DNA of 64,000 nt from Thysanoteuthis rhombus (Eukaryota; Mollusca; Cephalopoda; Oegopsida; Thysanoteuthidae). The stretch is from NCBI GenBank assembly GCA_963457665.1, contig OY735209.1, forward strand, positions 61,342,154-61,406,153. The letters are read 5' to 3'. Positions within the stretch are counted from its first letter, which is position 1; every line of letters begins with the position of its first letter. A program made the position numbers and the translations under genes. Shown one piece after another: positions 24,161 to 36,819 of the stretch. The notes beneath the pieces are model-generated. The model saw only the letters and a list, made by a program, of their open reading frames with translations. It was not told the origin of the DNA and did not search any database.

Positions 24161-24212
24161 CATCCCCACTGGCATCTTCTGCTTGATCTTGGGTTTCATG
24201 GCCATTTACATA
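24161..24212 (-). CDS. FRMPD-family exon 11 (short acidic linker)
   Basis: This 52-nt exon is phase 0 at the start and phase 1 at the end. It encodes YVNGHETQDQAEDASGD plus the first base of a glycine/alanine/valine-type codon (G). The acceptor is acttgcag and the donor is gtgagt. The phase fits both neighbours, and the acidic composition anticipates the tail in exon 12. It is short and lacks a domain, so support rests on splice signals and phase. Confidence 0.78.
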
Positions 24213-24639
24213 CTGCAAGTAAGAAATAGAAAGAATTAGTCATATAACAATGAAGAGCATATTTATAGAAAAAACAACTTGAGGTCAAATGAAAAATAGA
24301 TCCACAGAGATCAAGGGATGATGACCAACATTGAATGATCTGAATCATTGGAATCAATGACAACTGGATTCAAAGTGGTAAAAAAAAAAGTTTCAGTGAT
24401 AAAAGTTTAGATTTCAGTATGACTTTCTAAGACAACATTAGTGTCACTAATAAACAAGAACAATAACTTGAATCGTGCATTCACTATCCTTACATCCGTA
24501 TAACTAAGAAGTGATGGTTCAGCGAAATATCAAAAATAGAATTTTTCTACAAAAAATACTATAAACTTTCCGATAAAACAATGAAATTAGTGAAAACTGA
24601 AGAAACCTGTGTTGACAATTTTGGTGACAGTTTCATGTG

Positions 24640-24756
24640 TATATAAATATATAAATATATATATACATACACACACCATATACTGAACTTAATCCATATT
24701 GGTTAGGAAAAGCTGATTTGTAAAGTTTTCTAGACAATACATACATATACATATAA

Positions 24757-24832
<76 letters not shown>
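24640..24832. repeat. (AT)n-rich microsatellite
   Basis: AT dinucleotide runs with TAC and TACA interruptions; the purest part is 24760-24832. Confidence 0.9.
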
Positions 24833-24834
<2 letters not shown>

Positions 24835-25091
24835 ATCAACACTGCTGAGGTGTCATGTTAACATAGCCCTTTTGTTTTTAAAATCCCTGAAACAGTTAAA
24901 TGCTGAACAACTGATGATTCTAATAGTCATTCATATTCTACAAGTTAGTCTGAAAAATTATATGTTGGTTTTCCAAGCAAATTTACAAATTATAGATGAT
25001 ACCATTTTTTCCTATTAGGGATGGCATTTGTGAAAATTTTGTCCGACTGAACATAATTACCAGCATTTGAATTTTATGCCAGGTTTGCATA

Positions 25092-25209
25092 GATTTATGG
25101 TCTAATCAGACTGAAAGCACTGTACCTTATCTGATCATTGAAGCTAAGCAGCATTTAACCTGATCACTACTTAGATGAGTAACCACTTAGGAAGATCAGT
25201 TGCTGTGAA
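25092..25209 (+). pseudogene. 5S rRNA-derived sequence (degenerate, near full length)
   Basis: It aligns in order with animal 5S rRNA: tatggtctaa (cf. GGCCATACCA), tatctgatcattgaagctaagcag (cf. TCTGATCTCGGAAGCTAAGCAG), ctacttagatgagtaacc (cf. GTACTTGGATGGGAGACC) and gttgctgtg (cf. GGTGCTGT). The length is about 118 nt. The box A/C region is partly kept, but many substitutions make it a pseudogene or a 5S-derived SINE head. Confidence 0.8.
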
Positions 25210-25734
25210 CAGTGCTCTTGTGCCCGACTAATCAAAGCTAAGTTAATAAACTAGATTAAGCTTACCTTCTGCAGTTACAAAAGAGTTATTATAATAGCTA
25301 GAGTTATTTGGAATACTCATTATTTTTGTTGCTTTTGCTGCTACCGTAGTGTTTCGACTGATCAATTCTATAGCCATATTCAGGTGTAAAATTCATAAGG
25401 AAAGACAGTGGGTGTGTCTTTTCAGAAAAAAGAGGCAAACAGGAAGGAAATGCTGGTAAATATACCAATTGGCTCAGCTCATTCCAAGCAATGAATGTTA
25501 CTTTATTGATTTCAAAATTTTTATACACAGGGATGATCTTCAATCCTTTCCTTATTTAGCAAAGAAATTCACTCTAACCTGACTTATAAATTAATCAGTG
25601 AGGCTGATGTGTGCTATTTCTTTTGATTTTCTTACTGTCCAGCAATGCTGCCTATTTTTTATACATACAGCATTCTCCCGAGAGTACGTTGAGCCCTTCT
25701 CTTTCCACCTTAGATAGAATTGACAATGAAACAG

Positions 25735-26110
25735 GTCTGGTTAGTCACTCAACAGAAACCATCAAGTGACCAACATCTTTTAGCAGCATGCTGCATTCAG
25801 GGTGATCAATTAAAATTTGGAAAAAAAAGGGTAATCAATGAATAAGTTACTTCTCTTGCATTTTGCAGGGCAGTGATTACAAAATAAGGTCTAATTTTTT
25901 CAAAAACAAGCATGAATGCAGCCAGATACAGACTAAGAGATAAATTTAGCTGACTGAACCCTCCACTGAAAAATGTTTATTTTGTAGACATAATGAGGAT
26001 TAATGTTCAAATTCTCATCCCTCTAGCTCCATTGATGTGGCCTGTACAAGTGATACAACTCGAACTGAAGAAACTTATGTTGTCAGTTCAAGTGACAGTT
26101 TTGGCTAATG
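25735..26110 (+). repeat. Dispersed repeat copy (family B), most complete
   Basis: It starts ggtctggttagtcactcaac, continues with agaaaccatcaagtgaccaa, tagcagcatgctgcatt, agggtgatcaattaaa, gggtaatcaatgaataag, ttgcagggcagtgatt, caagcatgaatgcagcc, ccctctagctccattgatg, and ends near gaagaaacttatgttg. Length about 375 bp. No long open frame and no Pol III boxes were found. Confidence 0.8.
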
Positions 26111-26599
26111 GTTTCTAATATTGACAAAATTCCTTTGGTCAAAAAGGATACTTATCTTTAAAAGAAAACCCACTCAAGATGTAGAGAAGAATTAGCGTAC
26201 ATCAGACAGTTTACAAATATCTATGTAGGGGAAAAACAGATGTAGAACAATGTGTATTGTCTTCGGTTCATTTATTCGCCCTTTCACTCTCAAAGCGGAT
26301 AAGAGAAAATTCATGTAGATGTTGACTGCCATATATGATCAAAAGTACCTATTTACATCTGTTCACTTTTGTACTTTTGAGTGAGCAATTTTTCTATCAA
26401 AAGCAACAATATTCGATAGTTATTATGTTTGTAAACAAATCTCAACATCATTTTAGATATATAGTCTTCCAAGGTCACTATTCATACTGCACTGTACTTT
26501 TCTTTCAGTCTGAACTAAATATCTACTGTTAAAAACTGTCTACATAGTTTTCATCAGTTTTCAAGTTAGTCTGGCTGGCTATGTATGTATCATTCATCC

Positions 26600-26970
26600 A
26601 GGCCACCTAAATGGAGTAAGAGAGCTTGGAACCTAACCAAGAGACAGACCTACAAACTGAGAAGTATGCAACATACGCATGAGAGAATCATGCTCAACCT
26701 TACATGGAGAGATCACAAGACAGCACAGTATATAAGGAAGAAAACAAGAGTCCGTAACATCATAGAAACTATTAAAAAACTCAAATGGCAATGGGCAGGC
26801 CATGTTGCAAGAATGAAAGACAACCGATAGACATCACGTCTCACAACATGGATCCCTAGAGATCACATGAGAAACCGAGGCCGACAGAACATTAGATGGA
26901 GAGATAAACTTGACAGATACAGGAAATACTGGCTCCATAATGCCGATGATTGATGATCATGATGATGAGA
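26600..26970 (+). mobile_element. RTE-like LINE fragment, 3' end
   Basis: Reads AWNLTKRQTYKLRSMQ, RIMLNLTWRDHKTAQYIRKK and LKWQWAGHVARMKDNR, then a frame-disrupted end with RGRQNIRWRD and a (gatgat)-type tail. This is the conserved C-terminus of RTE-type LINEs. Confidence 0.85.
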
Positions 26971-27265
26971 AAAATTTTTTTTGTTATTTCAAAATTCCCT
27001 CCCTTAGTGGAGGGGGGGTTCAATTTGCAATGTAGGCTTTTGCTAAATAGATCCCTTAGTTTGTGTCCATCAGCTTCTCACTTCTTTTTTTTTTTAATTC
27101 AGACTTTTTTTAATGATCACAACACAATAAAATGCGAGGGAAATAATTTACTCATTGATTACTCTTTTTACCAATTTTTTAATTGATCACCTCCCAAGTA
27201 TGGCATGCTGCCAGAAGATGTAAGCCACATGACAGTTTCGATTGAGTGACTAACCAGGTCTGTTA
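26965..27265 (-). repeat. Dispersed repeat copy (family B), antisense
   Basis: The complement of the 25735 copy: caattttttaattgatcacc, catgctgccag, cgattgagtgactaaccagg. It abuts the RTE tail. Together with the 25735 copy it makes an inverted pair about 0.85 kb apart. Confidence 0.75.
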
Positions 27266-27501
27266 TATAAACATTTGAAGTCTAAACTTGTACAAAAGCA
27301 TCAATATGTTGGGAATTATTATATCAAGATCTTGTCAATAAGACACAATATGAATTAGTCTTAGTAAAGAAATAATTGATGCAAACCTTCATGAATTAGT
27401 GTTTAGAATAATGGAACAAATAGAAAATACTTCAATGCCAAGAATCCATTAGCATTTAACACTAAGGAATAATATGATGAGAAACCATGCAAATGTATGC
27501 T

Positions 27502-27870
27502 CATCATCATTATCATCAGTCTTTTAGCATCCGTCGTTGGACTTAGATCTTCCCCAAGATTTGCCACACTTCCCTATCATGAGTATCGCGGAGCCAACAC
27601 TTCCTGAACCTGTCTAGCTCGTCTCTCCATCTAATATTTTGCCGGCCTCGGTTGCGCATGTGGTCTCAAGGGATCTATGTCATGAGTCATCGATTGTCTG
27701 CCATTCTTGCAACATGGCCAGCCCACCGCCATTTGAGATATTTATTGGATTCTATGATGTCCCTAACTCTTGTCTTTTCTCAGATTTACTGTACTGTCTT
27801 GTGGTCTCTCCATGTGAGGCCTAGCATTATTCATGTGCATGTTGCATGGTTCTCAATTGCTATTCAACAC
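27502..27870 (-). mobile_element. RTE-like LINE fragment, 3' end
   Basis: The minus strand carries degenerate IIES..W and GHVARMADNR-like stretches and ends with a tail of catcat repeats at 27502. It is inverted relative to the copy at 26600. Confidence 0.75.
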
Positions 27871-29039
27871 TAATCATGAATCTATATGTAAAATTCATGA
27901 TATGCATTATACATATAGATAAACAGTTTATGTTGACAAGCACATACAGGTTAACACAGCGGGGTTTAAAATGATCATAAATTTCTCATATTTTATTTTT
28001 CCTCCTTTCAGATATAAAAAGAAACCCTTGGGGATTCATTGTGGGAAAATGTGCAACTGAACAACAAACTAGAATAAAATGAAATGTTGGTGACAGAGTG
28101 ATATCCAGGCGTTTAACATTTGATTTGCCACCACGATCAGGGAATTTGCTTTTCCCCCTTTGGAGTGCTTGGAAAATAAGCTCGATGTTAACAAGCCAAG
28201 GACTGTCCAGGAGCAAAAGAATAATATCCCAGAAGAAATAAGTGGCCTACGATCTGATATCCTTCCTGAGAGAACAAGAATTTATGAAGTTGAAAATCGC
28301 AGATATTTCAAATAAACAATTTTCTGTACATCTGATAATTAAATTTCCCATGTTTATGTATTTCATTTGTAAAAATGCAATAAAGACTTCATCAAAACCC
28401 TTCCATGACAATAGCACCAACTGTATTTGAATACTTGTTCTTTCTCACTCTTTCTCTCAGCCACAAAGAACAAAATACATGTTTACCGTAGTTGGATAAT
28501 AATGGTAATACCTTTGTTTGTGATTGTTTTTTGGTTCCTAAATTCACATTCTCTTTCTATAACTTATAGGAGAGTCATTATCATTCCAAGAGTAGCTCAG
28601 AAAGCTGAGCTCATTCTTTATGCTGCTTTTATTGTTATCGCAATGTTTTATCCAATCTATTCTGCAGCCTTCTTTACGCGTACAATCCCGAAGGGAAGAG
28701 AGGGGTCGCTTTTTTCCCGAAAATAATGGTGAACAGCAAAGAAAAGATATATTTTCAAAGATATTGACTTGTTCTGCTCATACTCAACCATACGTGCCAA
28801 AAAGATGAGTCCATTCTCAGCAATCCATGTAAGGCGGGTGAATCAATATTCTTTATACACACAGATGCTTGCCAATTATTTCCTAGATGAGAAAATAAAA
28901 CCACTGCACGCTGAAATCCAACAATGGCTGAACTAATATCAGAGGCGGCAAATGGGACCCGCACATCCCACAACTGATGGAAGAAGAAATAGTCTCCGTG
29001 GAAAAATCTCGTCCACTTTATTACCCCCACAAAATTGCA

Positions 29040-30600
29040 GTGACATTGGACATAGACTTTCCATAAGATTCACCACACTTCTCTATCATGGGTGTCGCGG
29101 AGCCAATACTTTCTGAATTTGTCTAGTTCGTCTTTCAATTTTATATTCTGCCAGCCTTTGTTACACATGTAATCTCCGGTGATCCATGTTGTGAGTTATG
29201 ATTCTATGATGTCTCAGACTCCTGCTTTTTCCCTGATGTATCATGCCGTTTTGTGATCTTTCAATGTGATGTTGAGTATGATTCTTCTACGTGCACGTTG
29301 CATGCTTCTCAGTTTGAGGGTCAGTCTCCCGGTTAGGTTCCATGTTCTATCTCCATAGGTGACGATCAGAAGGATACATTGTTTGTATGCCTTTCTTTTT
29401 AGGAGTAATTGGATCTTGTTTTTGAAGGTTGAGCTTGTTCTGCCAAAGGCTAGCCAACGTAGAGTGAATCTTTGCTTGACTTTTTCTTCTTTTGAGGATA
29501 TGTGGAGATTCATTGTATTTGGTAGATATTGTGGTCTCCTTTTTCTAGTTTTGCGTCTTTGATTTTCATCATTATGTGTTTATCTCCGACGTGATTGTTG
29601 CACATGACTTTTGTTTTGCTGGAGTTCAAGTGAAGGTTGACTGTCTTGCTTTCTTCATTCAGTTCAGCTAACATTTTTCTGCAAAAAGGGCAATGTTGTC
29701 TGCAAATTTGAGGTTGCTCAGACATTTGCCGTCTATCTCAATTCCTTTATTTTCCCACCTAGGTTCCGGAAAATCATCTTAAGGTAGGCTCTGAAGTGTT
29801 TGGGTGGGCTGATAACACCTTGTCTTACTCCTTTTGATAACTGGAAGGGTTCAGTCTTCATCTAGCCTGATAAAGGAGCTGCTGTGAGTGTATATATATT
29901 GCAATAATCAGATATATACAGTCTATATCTTGAAGAGTGATCTTTATGACCATGAAAAATTCCACTGAGTCAAAGGCTTTCTTGAAGTCTATAAATGCTA
30001 CTGCTGCTTTTTCTTTCAGCTGATTTATTCAAAGAAGATGGCCAATGGTTGAGTAGTCTTTTTTAAAGCCAGCTTGTTCCCATGGTTAGTTTTCATTTAT
30101 TGTTTTTGTAATTCGGTTGGTGATGATTTTTGTAAAAAGTTTGTACCTGCAGTTGATTAAGTTTATAGGTCTGTAGTTATTGATATCTTTCAGGTTCATT
30201 TTTTTATATAAAAGCATTAGGAGTGCCGTATTCCAGTCTTCTGGGACTTTACTTTGTTTTAGTCATAAGATGAATAGAATAGCTAGGTTTGCTAGTGACG
30301 ATCTTACCAGTTTTTTTTCAGTATATCGCTTGTGACGTTATCTGGTCTAGGGGCTTTTCCTTTCTTTGTTAGTTTGATAGCTTACTTCTGAGAAATCCTC
30401 AAACTGATTGCTCACATCTTGCATATCCTGTTTGTTGTTTGGTAGTCCATGTCTTGAGGAGTAGAGTTTTTGGTAGAATTCTTGGATGCATTCGACAGTC
30501 CTTTCTCTCTCTGTTGTTAAGTCTCTGTTTTCCGCAAGTATACTAGTTTTATTGCTTCCATCCCATACTGAGAGCTTTGTTTATAGTTTGAAGCCCCAAC
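29040..30600 (-). mobile_element. RTE-like LINE, longest copy (reverse transcriptase region)
   Basis: The minus strand shows, in broken frames, KGKAPRPDNV-like, NYRPINLINCRYKLFTKIIT, EQAGFKKDYSTIGHL, AVAFIDFKKAFDSVEF (the first catalytic Asp of the polymerase), LKFADNIALFAE (FADD replaced by FADN), TWNLTGRLTLKLRSMQRARR and the C-terminal end. Several stops and frameshifts; no endonuclease part. It is a dead, 5'-truncated copy. Confidence 0.85.
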
Positions 30601-31439
30601 CTATTCTAAGAGTTGTTTCGATCAATATTTAAACATAGATTTGATCATTTAAAAGAAAATGAATGATGAATGATGTATTTATAGGTTAAACAAACTGATA
30701 ACTTATTGATTCTATTGCTCAAAGTATATTGTTCATCATGGTTTTTGAAAGATTTTAAAGTTCGATGCATATACTGTTATTATTACATACTGAAACCTGA
30801 TGCTATCCAGAAAGATGCAATTCATTGGAGAAAAAAAAATTAGATTTTCAGCTGTAGGTTGTATTCAAATACAAAAATGTTATGTTTTTTAATCCATTGT
30901 GGGAACACTGTCTCACATTCCTCGTTTGGTGGATCAACCCTCCTTGGAACTCCAGCCGACCTATGGATGCTTCACAGCACACTGATATGCTGCAGCACAT
31001 TGTTAAAACTCATGGAATTAGAGTGAAATATTTTATCACATCCCCTTAATTTAACTGGCTCAGTACCTTGTAATTTTTATTTGATCATTTCACTGGGATA
31101 TTTCTTCATTAGTGAAATCTTTCAAAGAAGAGATCAATTCTGCATTGCCAGGATTGTAGGTTTCAATCAAATGGATTTTTGAGCCTTCAACAAAAAAATG
31201 TCATCACTTTCCAAACAACCTTATCTAATCACAACATTATGGAATTTCAAGAGTACACAGAAATGAGCATATGAAGGGCTACATGACAAAAAGCATTACA
31301 CTCTATATTTGATAAAAAAAAAATATGTTACCAATCCATTCGCTACTCAAGAGTGCTGTCTATTGATACGTATTTTGCTTTTCCAGCAAAACACATTTCA
31401 AGCCTTGCTACAGGTCGAGAGGAAATTGCATTTTGTAAC

Positions 31440-31620
31440 AAAATGCATTATACGTCTCCGTAGATTTATGACAGGATGGGCTAAATCCAACGAGCCAATC
31501 ACCGATCGACTTGACGCTCACACCCCCAGTCCTGCTGCCGGGAAAGGAGGCAGATGCTATGAAACCACTGACAGAACCTAGCACTCTCGTCTTCGTTGTG
31601 AAAGTGACATTGAGTGATAC
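31440..31620. other. Less AT-rich patch of unknown nature
   Basis: Between AT-rich flanks lies a stretch with many C and G (ccgatcgacttgacgctcac, cctgctgccgggaaagg). Short open frames cross it on the plus strand but no motif, splice pair or phase ties it to the FRMPD gene. Confidence 0.4.
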
Positions 31621-33079
31621 TGTCTTCCTGTTGCTGCTCTTTTCTTTCCATTGTATCCATTCCTATTCATGTAACCATAATGTTTTTCCTCTTTCCTTTC
31701 AATGTCAACAGTTTGAATGGTATCTTGGCAATTTCAGCATGTTCAAGGAAAAAAGATGTTTTGTAGACAAACTTGAAAAAAAAAAAATTCTCTAATTTGT
31801 TGCATCTAAAATTTCTATTAAAGAATATTTATGATTAAATTCGATGAATATCACTTTGAGAAAAATCTATTACATTTACGAGGAACAAATTGATTATTTT
31901 TTCAAGTTGCTCAAAAGATACATATCTTTTTTACCTTAATCAACAGAATTGAAAATAGGTATATGTTTTGGGGGGTTTCTTACCATATTTGTATTAGTTT
32001 TTTGTTTGTTCATTTATTTGCTAGTTCATTCATCTGACCACGGTATCTTCAGAATTTCTCAAAGAATTCCAATCAAATTTTGTGGAAGGGTAAACAATGG
32101 CTTACAGAAGAACTATTTGGCGCAGGTCTATACATAATTACTCCCCTTGACAATGGCGTTGGCAGAGGTAGTTTAGTTTTGGTAAAAGTTTCATTATTCA
32201 AGATCTTGATAGATATAAAGCATTTTGTGGAAAACAACTTTCTCAGATATAATGTATCTTGTCAAGAAAAATTGAAAATTAGAATTTGCAGTATTGAATA
32301 ATCTATGGAGGCAGGTTTCTGTTATTTTCCCTGTTCATTGTCCTTTATGTCTTCCATAACTCAGGTACATTGAAATAGCCAGAGGTCTTTAAGGTGTGGC
32401 GTTAACATTTTCCATTTTTTCTCATTTCAAGAAATTTGCGTATAATATGCCTTGTCATAGAGCCTTTCATGTACTGTAGTACTAAGTGTGGCTATTGAAT
32501 GTTGTGACTGGGCTTATGTAAGTTGAACCTCAGTGTACATTTGCAAAACAGGTGGTCTACACTGACCCACAGCAAAAATATTCAAAATGATTGATGACTC
32601 AGTGTCAGAATGATTGTAGATATGGTCTCCATTAATAAAGAGATGGTTATTGACGTGCATGGGCATGTGCATCAGCTAGGGGGGTGTCAATGAGGTGTTT
32701 GTCTCCCACCTGGATCAGGGTGGAGGGGGCTTGATGGTAATGGTGCTGAACAATCGTTTTATGTAACCCCAACTTAATGTACACATATGAAAAGATGGCA
32801 TTATCATAAACTGATCACAGGGTTGCTACCAAGATACATTCCAAATATATCATTTTGTCCACCCCATGAAAACAAGTCAACTCCAAACTATGCATTCTGT
32901 TTTCTGTAAAATTTTTCTTTCTTTGACAAAGCGATTTCATGCCATAGGTTCCTTGAATTTCTGGGCAGCAACTTTAGTGCACAATACGTAATAGAATTTC
33001 TAAGGAAAAAAATTGTATATATTTCTGTCACTGGTGATTAAGTTATATATATGCTATGAAGAGCAGGTGGGGTGCTCTA

Positions 33080-33080
<1 letters not shown>

Positions 33081-33135
<55 letters not shown>
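33081..33135. repeat. (CT)n microsatellite
   Basis: About 55 bp of CT dinucleotides on the plus strand. Confidence 0.95.
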
Positions 33136-33139
<4 letters not shown>

Positions 33140-33775
33140 GCAGACAAATCAATGTAAAATCTTGGACAAATCTGTGTAAATTTTCAGAAAATAAAGCCCT
33201 CTGACTCCCTAACCGAAGAGATCTTATGAATTTGTGTTAGTAACCTTCCAGATATCTAACATATCTATCAGAATCACCAAGAAACAGAGAATTTTTATCA
33301 ATTTCTTCCTTTCTTTGAGGAAGTCATTTTCAGCTTTAAATTCCTCAATTGGGTAGCATCTTATATATATAGTATATCAATACACCATCTCATAAAACTG
33401 TGGTCCCCTGATAACCTTGAAACCAAAAATGAAAAACGTTATTGTGGACTTTGGGATTATGAGATATAAAATGATTCTGACAAGCAATTCAAAGGGAAGA
33501 AAATGCTATCTAAAATCAGCTTAATGTGATTATAAGGGAAAAATAGCAGAAAGTTCTGAGCTAAAAAAGAAGTTAGGTAACTTGATTATTTGGTTGATAT
33601 GAAGGTGGAATGATTAGTCTATAAGGAGGTGTAAGAGTACAGCATTATAGCCAGAGGCGGGATGATGCATTGCCCCCAAATGAGGAATGGCGTGACCAAA
33701 CATCTCACCCTCAACCGCAAAGTTACTTTAGATTGTGGTGTAGACTGTGAAAGATCAATGTTCATTATCAAGTAC

Positions 33776-33882
33776 CTTTCCAACCACTTGTTCTGTGTCC
33801 ATCTCAACAGGTTGGGAGACAATGTTGTCTGGATAGCTCCAATGGCTGGGAATCACGCGATGCTTACCATCGTAGACTGGAG
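33776..33882 (-). CDS. FRMPD-family exon 10 (post-FERM linker; deduced from phase)
   Basis: Exon 9 ends at phase 1 and exon 11 starts at phase 0, so a linking exon is required. This 107-nt segment supplies exactly that: two bases complete an alanine codon, followed by 35 codons that read PVYDGKHRVIPSHWSYPDNI, then VSQPVEMDTEQVVGK. The acceptor is ttattgcag. The donor gtactt is a weaker match to consensus. There is no recognised domain; it lies just after the FERM F3 helix. The composition (W, P, H, Y) is unlike the AT-rich intron around it. Confidence 0.78.
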
Positions 33883-36498
33883 CTGCAATAAAGAGATAAA
33901 AAAATTAAAAGACCATTACCAAATATATTGACTATGCATTGTACTTTTCATACAGGATACAATAATAAAAAAAAATTGTGGCCTGCTTGATGGGTTAGAT
34001 CAGGGTTTCACAAAATGGGTTCCACAGAATCCATAAGTTCCACATCATAAATTTTTGGTTTCATAACCATTTTGAGAATCAAAATGTTCATAGTTCCAAA
34101 TGAAATATTATGTGATATCGATAAAAAAAAAAATCATAATGCGTCTTTTGTACCAGACTTTAGTAGTTGGTTTTCATTAAGAAAGCCAAGCTTAGAATAG
34201 AATTTAGATGAATTTTACAAATATACATAACTATGGTCATGTATTTTTACAAATTGATAAATTTGATTAGTTCGTTTTGGTGTAGAATTGTTATGGTACT
34301 GCATTACAAATTAGTATAAATTAGTAAAAACTGTAAAGAAAACATGTTGAAATATAATAAGTTTCAAATAGTACAGAAAATTCTGCAACAAATTAACTCC
34401 ACTAATCAAAGTGTACCTGTATATAGATAGTGAGGGAATGCCATTTTCATGTGTTTTTATAGCACTACATTATTGATTATCACTGAAAGTATTCTTACCT
34501 GGGATAGCTTGAATTTTTTAGGCCATTTATTAAATAGTCATATTCCATTCCAGTTCCGAGATAAAATATATATTTTGGTGAATAAAGCAAGACCCGATTT
34601 CAGTCTGAATTTCTTGGTTTTAGTACATGGTATAAGATGATCCTCAAACTACCAAATTCTCTGTCATGAAGTTTAGAGCAGTGAGTACCAAACAACCGAT
34701 ATCCTAATATACCAATACAATGAATTGAATACCTTGAGCATATTACCTGTACTAGGATATCTTTATGTATCACCTTTAAATTGTTTTGAATCGTCCGTAC
34801 ATAATCAGTAAGAAATATGAGGTAAATACTATGTTTAGACTATCGTTTGTAATGGTAGTACCTTAACAAAAGTCATCACCCGGTCTGTTCATTTACCATA
34901 GGTTTCATACAGTTTTGACCTAGATGGTAGGCATGACTGGTAGGTGGGTGAAGCATTAATTAAAAGACATTCAGTTATTGCGATATATTTTGAAAGGGGT
35001 TTTAAAACATCCATGTAGGTAGCTAGTAATATATTTTAGTGCAAAATAAAAGAAGATTGCATGAGATTTGAGGGTAAGTGTTTTTGTATTTGCAATCTAG
35101 GAGCAAAAAATCTTAGGATAAACATATCTGTTATGAGGGGCGAGTTTTGAAGAAAAAACAAAGACCAATTGGAAAGGGGTGTTTATCATAGCCAACAGTG
35201 GCATCCCCCCCCCCCTGGTGCTTGGCTACTATCCCTGGTAGCTGCCAAACATTACTGATAATATTGATGTTGTGTCTGTACATATGTTTGTCAGATGTTT
35301 GATATACCAGTAACTCAAAACTTTGGTATAGGATAAGGTCTGGATGGGTTAAGGAACAAAAGAAGTATTTTAAGTAAAATTTCAGAGTCACTGTTTTTGT
35401 ATCTGGCCAATAAGATGATGCAAACCCCATTTTGAGGTGTTTTTAGAATGATTTTAATGTTGTCTTATCTCTCAAAATATACTGTAATTACCATTGTGAT
35501 ATACCAAATGAGTATGATAAAGATATTTCATTGACCCTTAATTTTATTTTAAAATAAAAAGCCAATGATTGGCTTCCATTTTTAGTGCATAACATATTTG
35601 TTTATTTCACCCCAAAAAGAACATAACTGGATAAAACTGAATCTAACGGGCCCAAAAATTCAATTAGAAAATAAAACAACTTAATTTTAATGTCTTTGGG
35701 TTGAGGTTTTGTAGGGGCTCCAGTATATTGCTTTGCCCAGGAGCCTCAAATATCCTCAAAATGACCCTGGCTGTAAGACTGCAGTGAAAGATATTCAGTA
35801 TAAGTAATTTGAACTAATGTACTAACAGCTTGAATTTTGTGATCTGGTCAATATTTGAGAACTATATGCTTTATTATTGTTACAAGAATGTAATAATACC
35901 ACTATTAAGAAAATCATTTTATACATTTTTTAATTCTTGATCAGAAACTTCATCAGAAGAAGAAAGTAGAAAATAATTTCCAATGCAAATAAGTTCTTGT
36001 TATTGAAAGAAATAAAACTCTTGGAATAGGCAAGCAACAGAAATGATTTCTTTTCCAGATTTTTGCTGTTGATTTACAGCAATATTAAGCTTCCTTATAA
36101 CAAGATTTCATTCATAGAAAATAACAAAAAATAAGGTATTGGAGTATTATATTGGTTCCTTTTCTCGAGCGATTATAAATTTTAAATGAATCTGGATGAA
36201 TAGGTTTGATAACTCAACTTGAAGTTTTTATGACAACAGTGGAAATTGTAGAATGAAAATCTTGTTGGAATATCATTTGTACCAAAAGACTAATTAATGA
36301 ATTGCAAAAGATTTCCAATCCAAGTTCAAACTTCAGTACATCTAAGACTTCACTGAATAATATCTTGACAGAAGTGAATTCAATCAAGGAAATGATCAAA
36401 GTGGTTCTATTAGCAATGCACAACCAATGATTAATCACATCCAGTTACATATTTGAAATGAAAGATAAAAATGGAAAAAAAAAAGCTTCTAGGCTTAC
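33883..36498 (-). other. Intron 9-10 (2616 bp)
   Basis: AT-rich. A stretch at about 33995-34340 and one at 35640-35770 resemble ends of hAT-like or other DNA transposons seen elsewhere in the window, but no complete element can be delimited. Confidence 0.7.
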
Positions 36499-36637
36499 CA
36501 CTAATCTCTCCTTCAGGCTTCTGGAGTTGTGATTTATCTAATAACACTTTATTGCAATCAACAAGCACTCGATAATATCCTTCAAGAAGTGATAAGAAAT
36601 CTGGGACATCATCATTCAAGAGGCCAACACACAAAGT
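36499..36637 (-). CDS. FRMPD-family exon 9 (C-terminal helix of F3)
   Basis: This 139-nt exon starts at phase 0 and ends one base into a codon. It encodes TLCVGLLNDDVPDFLSLLEG, then YYRVLVDCNKVLLDKSQLQK. The L-L-x-G-Y-Y/C-R-L/V-L-V/L-D motif is the closing F3 helix seen in all FRMPD members. The acceptor is ttttgcag and the donor is gtaagc. Confidence 0.93.
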
Positions 36638-36753
36638 CTGCAAAAAGCAAAAATAAGATGAATGCATCACAAAATCACCATAGCATCATAAAAAAACAGA
36701 TGAGTAGCAGCTTTTCTTTTTAGTCTTCTTATCAATATTTCTCCTTCTTCTTC

Positions 36754-36819
<66 letters not shown>

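Larger units (their letters stand above)
24213..33775 (-). other. Intron 10-11 (9563 bp)
   Basis: It carries an AT microsatellite, a 5S-rRNA-derived copy, two opposite copies of the dispersed repeat, three RTE fragments (about 26600-26965, 27502-27870, 29040-30600), a (CT)n tract and a less AT-rich patch at about 31440-31620. 27880-29030 and 31800-33060 show nothing I recognise. Confidence 0.75.
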
